The notes beneath the pieces are model-generated. The model did no database searches and was not told the DNA's origin. It was given only the letters and a program-made list of their open reading frames with translations. A DNA stretch of 64,000 nucleotides from Diplonema papillatum. Its lineage: Eukaryota; Euglenozoa; Diplonemea; Diplonemida; Diplonemidae. The position numbers and the translations under genes are program-made. Location of the stretch: positions 496,001-560,000 of the forward strand of contig JAPJBO010000026.1 of the NCBI GenBank assembly GCA_030068145.1. The letters run 5' to 3'. Positions 42,036-51,057 of the stretch are shown here, piece after piece; positions within the stretch are counted from its first letter, which is position 1, and each line of letters starts with the position of its first letter.

Positions 42036-42343
42036 TCAGCTTGACCTCCTCCCAGTCAACGGCATCCGGGACGCAGTCGTCTTTCGACTTGAGCAGCTCA
42101 GCCATTTCTAAGATTATTTCTTTGTTTGTGCGTGCCGGTTGATCGTTTTCCCACCTGTATTTACCCTGTGTGTATTCAGGTAAGGAATTCTGATCAACCA
42201 CCAAAACACGCTGTCTACGTCTTTTTAGCCTGCACAATACATTGAAGGGCAACCCACAAGATTGTTAGTACTAAAAAACAGGTAGGGTACCAACATTGAA
42301 CCCCCTCAAATGGCCCAAGCAGAAAGATTCACGCCCAATCTTC

Positions 42344-43178
42344 CTAATGCCTCCGGAGTTGATCAAGAAGGTTAACATGGCACTGGGTTGAGCCAAAGGC
42401 AGTTCGGCAGTTCTGGTCGAACCTTGAATTCTCACTGATTTCACTGTTTTCCGGGGGGCTGCTGGGATCACAGAAGGTTTCGAGCTCGCCCTTCAAATGC
42501 GTCCGAATTTGATCAAATTGGTTGATCCACGTGCCAGTGTATGCCAGGACAAGGTCGACATTTTTTGGTCGCGTCTTAGATTTTCGGCACATCCATGACG
42601 GGTGGTTCTGAGTTACGAACATCAGTGTCCGCCAAAGTCTAACTGACACGTTTCCCAAGGTTTCGATTTGTTTCTTAGTCGGGCTTGAAATTCTGGTCAA
42701 TCAGCTCTGCAGACAAGACTGCGTGCAAGCAAAAACGCCACAAAAGCGCATACTTCAAACTGCATGAAATGTCTGGCCTCGAGTCGGCGGCTGCAGTCAG
42801 GACTTTCACGATGCCGATGTTGGTTCGTTTGCAGTGGGTGTCGATCTGGTTCGCAACGTTGCGCTCGCAGATAGGGTGCACGCGCGCCCGCGTGTCCTGG
42901 TGGGCCTTGATGAAGGCCAGAGCAACATCGAATCCGTTCTGCCACCGCCATCGGAGAAGCCATTCGTCGACACTCTTCGCTGTGCTACTGAGCGTCTTCT
43001 CTAGTGAAGACCTCTCGAACAGCTCCTTCACTGCGGTTACTTGAATCAACACCTTCGACGTCCAATCGTCTCTCTCCAACACCGCTTCGGTACCCGCCTC
43101 TCTCGACCGCACAATGTCCCGCTGCATGTGCCGGATACCTTGACGACGCAAGGTGCCAAGGTAATACTGTTTATTCAA
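42344..43178 (-). CDS. Hypothetical protein frames, unknown
   Basis: The frame 43178-42675 (167 codons) reads ...DDWTSKVLIQVTAVKELFERS... and ...WLLRWRWQNGFDVALAFIKA... . It looks like a helical protein and is not a shadow of any recognised gene. A second frame, 42700-42344, overlaps its end. They may be exons of a host gene or the edge of a mobile element, since the DIRS-like element starts 240 bp away. No domain is recognised. Confidence 0.3.
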
Positions 43179-43247
43179 GCTGGCCGATATCGACGAAAGG
43201 TAGACCTGCGATGTGTTGCTTTAACATTGTAAAGATCGGGTGCCTCC

Positions 43248-43755
43248 GAAAGGGATAATGAGGGATAATAAGCATTTATTCGGCAAGATAATTTCCGTTT
43301 ATTTTGCCGAGGTGTCGGTTTTAGTCCCGAGGGAGGCCCGAGGGGGGGTTTGCAACCCCGAGCCACGAGCGGAGCGAGTGGCGAGGGGTTGCAAACCCCC
43401 CCGAGGGCCTCCCGAGGGACTAAAACCGACACCGAGGCAAAATTGGCGGAAATTATTGCCGAATAAATGATTTTATTGGGAAAACTAAATTCCCGAGGAT
43501 GGAAAGAAAACCATACTGCTTTGCAGTTATGTTGGTGTCTAGCAGAACGTTGCGTAGCAAATGTGCACGGCAGAACGTTGTGTAAGACGTTGAGCATATT
43601 GCTTTGCAGTTACGTTGGTGTTTAGCAGAACGTTGCGTAGCAGAACGTTGTGTGTCTGAGACATTGCGTAGCAGAACGTTGTGTAGGAGTGGAGTTGTTG
43701 TAAGTGACGGGTCACAGATCAATGTGCCTGGTTGTTCTGCTGCAACTGGGGGAGT
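43248..43755 (-). mobile_element. Palindromic repeat element, filled-site copy
   Basis: It is the inverse-orientation partner of 25720-26117. It carries the same ACGTTCTGC-type blocks (43540-43700) and the same AT-rich palindrome. Its dyad centre CGAG is duplicated (43308-43311 and 43433-43436) around a 121-bp insert that the other copy lacks. Confidence 0.8.
43312..43432. mobile_element. 121-bp nested palindrome with ten CGAG copies
   Basis: Including the flanking pair, CGAG occurs at 43308, 43328, 43339, 43359, 43366, 43375, 43382, 43402, 43413 and 43433. The gaps 20-11-20-7-9-7-20-11-20 are mirror-symmetric. Matched arms, all perfect: GTGTCGGTTTTAGTCC/GGACTAAAACCGACAC, GGAGGCC/GGCCTCC, GGGGGGTTTGCAACCC/GGGTTGCAAACCCCCC, CCA/TGG. 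The core is CGGAG. Each layer lies at the dyad centre of the layer outside it. Confidence 0.9.
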
Positions 43756-44027
43756 CCCGGCAGGTTGACGTTGTAGTTCACAACATACGATGCTGCTTGC
43801 ATGGGCGCTTGCATGAAGGACTGCACAGGTGCTGTCGTGCTGGGTAGGACTGTTGGATGAGCGCTGCTGACAAGTGCTGCGGTTTTCTTTCTGCGAGGTC
43901 TTGATATGGATCAGAAAGGATGAATTAGACTCAAAACGAGCTCAAAACACGCGATTTCACTCACCACAGGGAGAAAAAAAAATTTGCGAGGGGTCTCCCC
44001 TACAGATTTCTGCCTACGACCTTATTT

Positions 44028-44130
44028 TGCGCCGCCAGCTATTTTCAGTCGGAAAAATAAACGAATTTGTTTCCCTAGGGACAATAAATTTCATTTATTT
44101 GTTTCGACTGAAAATAGCTGGCGGCGCAAA
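44028..44130. repeat. GC-armed palindrome with AT-rich centre
   Basis: GCGCCGCCAGCTATTTTCAG and its exact inverse enclose AAATAAACGAA/TTTCATTTATTT inner arms and a CCCTAGGG centre. It resembles the nested palindromes in layout but does not show the repeated CGAG. Confidence 0.65.
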
Positions 44131-45149
44131 ATAAATTCCGAGATCGGAAAAAATAAATTCGTTTATTTGTCCGGCCTGTGTAAACACACCGGAATCCTGT
44201 CAAAAAATAAACGAAATTTATCGTCACGCTCCGCAAGCCATTTCCACCAGAGGGAATTTATTTTTCCCAATAAAAGACGCAACGCGACCAAAGAGGAAGT
44301 GACGGCAGCATAAAATTGATGTCGATGCTGCCAACATCAATAATGCCGCCCTCACCCAAGCAACTTCAACATTCTGACCGCCACGCCTGTTGGTGCAGTT
44401 CGTTAGTCAGACCAAAAAAAGCTTGAAACTCTCCGGGCCTGGCGTCCCTGATGGACGGAACATACGTGGGTGACTGGGGAAACATGGTGGCCGAGCGTGC
44501 TTGCTTATGGGCTATCATGGGACCAATAATGTGGCTCATCCGTCTCTTGCTATACCCTCGTTAACACGTGAAAAATCTCTCATCAAGGGGTTGGCCTTTT
44601 TTTTCGCATTTTTGGCAGGGGCCGCACTTTGGATCTGGGTCAGAATCAATCCGATCTTTCCAAATACGCCGTTCTCGGAAAAAAGAATAAAAATGGGGTG
44701 TTCCTGCAGTTTGATGTGCGGCGATCTGACACGAGCAAATAGGTAACCACAAGCTAATGATGCAGAATGTCGTCACATGTGGATGTTGAGGGTTTCTGGT
44801 ACCAGATTCCGCTCTGCTGTGCCTTCCACTTCGTCTTCTGCTGCTTCCAACCCACGTTCTCATGTTTACTTGTATGTACGGCGGCCGTGCCGAGTGAGGC
44901 TTTTTGAATCTGTTGTCCTCTTCTGCATTGTCGGTGGGTTCTTCCTGCCGTTGCTGTCTATGCTCCGACAACACCACCCGATGGTGCCCCTTCCGGTGAC
45001 GGTTGGCACCCGTCGTCGTATACAAGGTGCACTGTGGCAAGCGATGCGTAATGCGCACCTTACTGCGTGGCCATCGCTTTTCTGGCGGGGTTCAACATTG
45101 CCCCGGCGTACATGTGCCCTTCTCACCTCCTGGTGCTGATTGCACTCCC

Positions 45150-45400
45150 TCTTTGTCTTACGCCGCCAAAAACACCCGGTCTTGTAGCCTGTGGCGCGGC
45201 GGGACTCCCGCCGTCCTGAACGATCGTATATGTACAGCCTATTGTTGGAAGCGGATGTGCTTTCCCGATCGGTTTCAGCACGTTGGCCAACGGCCTCGCA
45301 TAACGGAGCATCATCGCCACAACAGCCGTTGGTATAAAGAGCTTGGTGCAGACCTCAAAGTCATCACAAGCGGATGCGTGTGCTTGCGTCTGCTCCACGC
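45150..45400 (-). pseudogene. LINE C-terminal fragment
   Basis: Minus-strand DDFEVCTKLFIPTAVVAMML and PLANVLKPIGKAHPLPTIG align with DFEVCTKLDLPGSVVATTDG and LAKLLKTVGDALERNGDGPL of the 13.8-kb retroelement. The shared order and spacing mark the same family. The remainder is missing. Confidence 0.5.
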
Positions 45401-45532
45401 GGTCGCAACTCTTATGCTTCGTTCCTCCCTCTTTTCGGAGCCTCCTTGTCCATGTTTTCCCACTGGATTGCGTGGTCCGCCGTTCGGAACACATTTCCGG
45501 TTGGACCTACAGCCAGTACACTAGTGGCATAC

Positions 45533-45730
45533 CAGCCGTTTCTTTTGAAAAGAAACGGCGTTTCCATACACCGCCAAAAAGAAGGAAACGGAAACGGAAA
45601 CGTTTCCAACGTTTCCACACGGCGGACTCCCCTACCGGTTGGGGAAGTGAATGCGGGAGTGAAAAAGTGCGGGAGTGCCACTCCCGCAATGCGGGAGTCC
45701 CACTCCTGCATTCCGGCGACCAAAAAGTAT
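45533..45730. repeat. Palindromes: GCCGTTTC, GGAAAC and TGCGGGAGTG families
   Basis: GCCGTTTCTTTTGAAAAGAA is part of a perfect dyad (about 45536-45560). GGAAACGGAAACG repeats follow. TGCGGGAGTG copies in both orientations fill 45650-45720. A related unexpanded segment lies at about 54905-55085. Confidence 0.65.
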
Positions 45731-46167
45731 GTGCGCGTTTCTTGGGTTCGTACGAGGTAAAGGGCACCGGGTTACGGCGGATAAGGAACCCGCCAGTTTT
45801 GCAATAATAAATCCCCTGTTTTGTGACATTCTTTTGCTGGCCCGTGGAGCAGACCTTTCTCGTCGACTTTATGCTCACGTTCAGCTCCGATGAGGAGATT
45901 TGTGCAAAATGGACCCAGGGAACCCATAGTATTTGCGTGGTTCGTTGAGGCTGTCCGATGTTCAGGGCACCAGGCATGAAAATTACACCGCGGAATGCAA
46001 AACTTTGCATCACAGAATCACGCCAAAACGGTCAAAACTACCAGCGCAATAGTGTTGTTTCGTCGGGGTCAAATGTCAAAAAACACACCCTGCGGGAATT
46101 GATAATTTCACGTGCACAGGCATTTGAACCAAGAAATCTGAAATGGAAACTTCGATTTCCACGATTA

Positions 46168-46905
46168 CCTCAAACGTCAGTATTGGTGATCCAAAAAAGT
46201 GGGACAACCCTCAAACGTCAGTATTGGTGACCCAAAAATGTGGGACAACCCTCAAACGTCAGTATTGGTGACCCAAAAAAGTGGGACAACCCTCAAACGT
46301 CAGTATTGGTGATCCAAAAAAGTGGGACAACCCTCAAACGTCAGTATTGGTGATCGAAAAAAGTGGGACAACCCTCAAACGTCAGTATTGGTGATCCAAA
46401 AAAGTGGGACAACCCTCAAACGTCAGTATTGGTGATCCAAAAAAGTGGGACAACCCTCAAACGTCAGTATTGGTGATCCAAAAAAGTGGGACAACCCTCA
46501 AACGTCAGTATTGGTGATCCAAAAAAGTGGGACAACCCTCAAACGTCAGTATTGGTCATCGAAAAAAGTGGGACAACCCTCAAACGTCAGTATTGGTGAC
46601 CCAAAAATGTGGGACAACCCTCAAACGTCAGTATTGGTGATCCAAAAAAGTGGGACAACCCTCAAACGTCAGTATTGGTGATCCAAAAAAGTGGGACAAC
46701 CCTCAAACGTCAGTATTGGTGACCCAAAAAAGTGGGACAACCCTCAAACGTCAGTATTGGTGATCCAAAAAAGTGGGACAACCCTCAAACGTCAGTATTG
46801 GTCATCGAAAAAAGTGGGACATCCCTCAGATGTCAGTATTGGTCATCCAAAAAAGTGGGACAACCCTCAAACGTCAGTTTTGGTGATCCAAAAAGGTGGG
46901 ACAAC
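46168..46905. repeat. 41-bp minisatellite, about 18 units
   Basis: The unit reads CCTCAAACGTCAGTATTGGT then GATCCAAAAAAGTGGGACAAC. Most differences are at the dinucleotide after GGT (GATCC, GACCC, CATCG). Units are contiguous, with no spacers. 41 is not a multiple of 3, so it opens three frames in turn; the short open frames are by-products. Confidence 0.95.
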
Positions 46906-49900
46906 CCCAGTTTTTGTTGTCTGAAAAGTGGTCTAGCTGTAGATTTCTAAGTGAGAAACACCAACAGGATTGTTGAAATGGGGTTGAAAAGTTTATCATG
47001 CAGGGTCCAAACCTTGTGTCTTTTTAAAACGCTCCCGCGGAGCCGATGGACCCCAAAAAAAAAAGTTGGAAAAAAAAAATTGCTCAACTTCCTCACAGGT
47101 GTGGCCTTAAAGCGTGAATGTAAATAGAGATTTTGCCCAAACACGTTTTTTTTGCACTTTTTTTGCACCAGGCTACAGCCAGGCCTTACGTTCAGCATGC
47201 TAAACGTACTGATTTCAGCACGTTAATTCTTTTTGTTTCTCTTTGTACACATGCTGAATCAGTACGTTATCAGCACAAATCTTGTGTCCAAGATGCCACC
47301 CGAAGGCCACCCTAGCAGGCCCATGCAGGTCTTTCGAAGAACTGGTGGAGGAGGGAGCTGGCTAGTGCGTTGCTCAGGGTAGTCGGAGGCCTGACAATCA
47401 CACTAATGCAACAAATTTACAACTGGTGGAGGAGGGAGCTGGCTTGGATGCCTGCACATGACAGGCATGCCCGTTTCTTCGGGCTTACGCGAGTGGGGGA
47501 GTTGGGTGTACCATACCGTTTTTTTCGGCTCGCTACGCGAGCCGAAGAAGGGGATGATAAATACTCCATTACTTCGATGGCCGCCATAGAGGGCCGCATA
47601 TGATATGATCATTCATCAGAGTGCAAGAGACAAGTTACCCCAGTCCGGAACGCAAAACAGACATAGCATGCCGTGGCTCGGCTCGATTTCTTCGTTCGAT
47701 GAAGAACTATTCAGAAATGTTTTGTGACCAAGCTTGGAGCCTCTGAAGGTCTTAGCTTTATATTGGCAAGCGTTGACACAACGCCATTCGAGTTCCTGTT
47801 GGAACTTGCGCCTGACAAACTTCCGATTGTGATGATGGTGATGATCTTAGCGGCAGTGCTGGTACACCTCCTCAGCACAGACGACAGAAAGAAAGCGAAA
47901 GCGCGAAGAGTCCGACATTCCTCAGTCCGAAATATTTCACCCTCTCAGTGTAGCTACGATCCAAAACGGGTGCAAAAAACAGGCGGAAAAAGTGCAAAAA
48001 AACGTAAATAGGATCTTGGATTTTGCCCAAAAAGAGCGTAAATAGGGCCAAACGTGCTTCCTCAAAAATTACTGCAGAGTTTGTTCCAAAATTTTAAAAT
48101 TCAAAAAACCCATTTTTTTTCCGGAAAATTTTTTTTTGCCATTTTCAAAAAGACACAAGGTTTTGACCCTGCATGTTATTGGAAAACCCGTACCGTTTGG
48201 GCGGGGGGCGTTGCCCCCCGCACCCCCCTGTTTTTCATGTTTTTTGGCGGGATATCTGAAAAATTTCTGAAAAACTCGCGGAGAACACCAATCCGGAGTG
48301 ATTCCAGAATTCTGGAAAACCGGACCCTCCTGGGGGGAAAAGGTGGGTCCCCCACCCCCCCCCCCCTATAAATGGTGGGCTGGTGGCCCGCTCAGGAAAA
48401 AATCTGTGCTCCCTTAGCAGATTTCATACTACACCTAGTCAGGCAGGGCCTTCACCGGAAGCTGTTCTCCCGCCTACAGGGATAGCGCAAGGGTTTGCTG
48501 GGATCGCCGACGGCTTAGATACACGGGCCGTCATGATCGCCATCACCGACGGCTTCTTAGCCTCCCAAAAGCACGTGCAAGTGGAGCTTTGATCTTGAAG
48601 AGTAAGAGCGGGAATCCGGTTGAGGAGCCACATCATTGCCGAACTTACCGTGATGATGTTCACGGTCGACCCGAGTTTCGTCGGCTCTGCAGCCTTTTGC
48701 CACGGCGGGTTACGTTGATCGATTTGCATCCGAAGTACGGGGCCGCGAGGGGTGCCGTTCGGCGGTGCTCTACTTGGCACGACACGCAAATGTCTCGAAT
48801 CAGCGGGTCTCCCCGATCCGCTATCTCGCTAAAGCTTTCTGGCCATGCTTTTGCCCCCAGGGATGCAACAAACGTGGACAGGACGCGGAACAGAGGTCTT
48901 CCTCGGTGCAAAACCTTAGTATAGTAGTATACTTCTAGGATGAAAAGCCTGTGCGGTGCACAGGCTTTTCAGGAAGGTCTCGTTGTTTGTGTTGCAGCCG
49001 ATCCCTAGACGAATTGTCGCATTCAGTTAAGTTCTTGCTTCGAGGTCGATGGGACCTTGAAGCAATGAGCAAAGCGAAATGAGTTTTACTTATTTCGCGC
49101 AGCGAAGCGACGAGGTTGATGCTGTTGCAACCACCAAGTCCGAGAGCGCCACTCCAATCGACATACCCGATACACGGCCTTGAATAGACACCAACGAGCT
49201 GGCCCAGCTTTACAGCTGTGATGGCAAAACTGACCAGGTTGTCAAAGTCAGAAATGTTGCCACCGTGGTCTATTCGATTCGAAAAAGGCCACATCACGAA
49301 AATTCAAACCCCATTTTCTTACCGACGTACTTGTTGATGACCCGAGCAACGGTTGCAGCTGCTCCTGGCGGAGCTGCCAGTTCTGTTGGTTGAGAATGGT
49401 CACATTGGTCATCCTCACCGAACAGCACCGGCCGCTCTTGCAACAAGGTAGCCTCTCGCTTTGCAACACCGCAGCCAGAGCTTTCGCCTTCTTTCATACG
49501 ACGTTGACGATCCGAATCGCGTTTGAGCTTGGCATTCAGTGCAACGAGTTCCTGAAGGCCAGCAGCATCAACCAGCGAGAGGCTGTCAATCGTCTCTGGA
49601 TGGGGAAGTGCGTCGAACAGTGTCGTCTCAGCTTTTCCTGCGCTTTGTCCTCATTGTCCTGACAACTGCGCTTTTGTATAGGCATTTCGTTCACGAGGGT
49701 CCCTCTTTCCTGTTGAACTGGGGGGCATCGCGGTGCTTGTATGTTATGCAGCAAGCCGCCAGGGGGAAGGACGGACGGGCAAAAAGAGATGTCAAACCAC
49801 CCAAACCTGGGCTCATGGTGAGTTAGGGACCCAACTCTGCTTGCAGAAGTCCCTTAGTAAACTTAGACAATTAGCCCACAGCACTACAACTCAATACCAC

Positions 49901-50040
49901 GACCCACAGCACCAGCCGGTCTTTTTTTGCCCAAGAAAGGCCGGCTACCGGTTTTTTTGCCGGCTGTTTTTCGGGAATTTTTTTTTGGTGTCATAAAAGA
50001 CCGGCTTTTTCCTTAGCGGGAGCACTGGTAAAAACTGTTT
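46906..50040. other. No recognised gene; a few hairpins
   Basis: It holds a perfect hairpin TTCGGCTCGC/GCGAGCCGAA (about 47523-47545), a 24-bp direct repeat starting AACTGGTGGAGGAGG at 47340 and 47421, a hairpin AAAAGCCTGTGC/GCACAGGCTTTT (about 48942-48969), and GGGGGGCG/CGCCCCCC inverted runs near 48196. Short open frames show no domain. The minus-strand frame 49297-48935 and the plus-strand frame 47724-48011 are the longest protein-like ones. Confidence 0.4.
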
Positions 50041-50200
50041 TCAGGGGTTTATATATAGCTTTTCCTCCTCTGTAGAAAAGTCCTTTTTCGCCCTCGGGGC
50101 CCTGTGGCGGATCCAAAAATAATTAGAATTGGTAGTCAAGAGGCAAGCACTACCATGCCAGCCCAGCCCAGCCCAACCCAACCCAACCTCAGTGTTGGTA
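50041..50200. repeat. Dispersed repeat, pair with 1631-1782
   Basis: Nearly identical to 1631-1782 in the same orientation. Confidence 0.75.
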
Positions 50201-50319
50201 ATAAGATTCAAACGAAATGGTTAAGCTAATTTGTAAGACAGGGGGGTCTGGGGGGCAGCGCCCCCCAGCGCACGGTACGGTACAGCGAAGAATTCCCGCG
50301 CCAGTCAACTTCTAGTATT

Positions 50320-50575
50320 GAATCCAAATGTAATTAGAATCGGTAGTCAACGTCTGATCCCAAATCCCAAATATAATTAGAATTGGAGTCAACGTCCAAT
50401 TTCCGCTTCTGAATTTACTTAGAATTGGTAGTCAACGTCCAATTTCGGATCTCAAATTTAATTAGAATTGCTAGTCAACGTCTAACGTCGGATCCAAATT
50501 TAATTAGAATTGGTAGTCAACGTCCAATTTCAGATCTCAAATTTAATTAGACTTGGTAGTCAATGTCTCGCCGCC
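50320..50575. repeat. 43-bp minisatellite, about six units
   Basis: AATTAGAATTGGTAGTCAAC recurs every 42-44 bp between about 50330 and 50570, joined by GTCCAATTTCGGATCTCAAA variants. A single copy of the anchor is also in each of the two dispersed repeats at 1631 and 50041, which suggests the array grew from that element. Confidence 0.85.
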
Positions 50576-51057
50576 GACCACCCTTTGGCCCTCCCGCCCC
50601 TGGCCCTCCTGCCCGGCATTCGTTACCAGTCTTGGTGCGTTACACTGTACTGCTTGCGTTGCGGTCCAACGTACTCCCGAGGTAGTCTGCGGCTACGTTC
50701 CAAATGCCTGGACGATGACTACTTCCAGGATGCTGTTGGGGCCTTGCACTTGCAGATGAGATAGAAGTTGCCAATAAGCCATTCCGGAGACTTACAGACC
50801 CCAAATGGGTGGCAAACAGGCCTTTTGTCACAGTTTTTGCCCTGTACGAAAGTTAGAAAAAAACCGGGACCCCGGTCAGGAAAAACCTCCAAAACCCCCC
50901 GGTCTGGCTACGTGCAAGATCCAGAATGGCCGAGGTATAGCGCCAGAAAACGTGTGCCTTTTATTTTTTTTTAGTCGTTGGACTTCGCAAGTAGCTAGCA
51001 GAAGCTTGGTATGACTAAACATGCGGAAGAAGACAAGATGAAAAAGAGGAACCATAC

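Larger units (their letters stand above)
38446..42107 (-). mobile_element. DIRS-like tyrosine-recombinase retroelement
   Basis: The coding order on the minus strand is Gag-like protein, tyrosine recombinase, then reverse transcriptase/RNase H. A tyrosine recombinase together with an RT defines the DIRS order. Reading frames are long and mostly open, so the copy looks largely whole and fairly recent, but its terminal or split repeats were not found and activity cannot be judged. I treat it as a fossil. Confidence 0.8.

Noticed and set aside
44028-44130. Further member of the nested family, centred on CTAG
   Set aside because: The palindrome is clear, but no repeated tetranucleotide marks layer boundaries; left as a separate palindrome.
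46168-46905. Possible CRISPR array
   Set aside because: Units are contiguous 41-bp repeats without unique spacers, in a eukaryotic context.
48938-48972. Terminator-like hairpin AAAAGCCTGTGC/GCACAGGCTTTT
   Set aside because: It resembles a bacterial intrinsic terminator, but no gene ends there and the context is eukaryotic; kept only as a hairpin.
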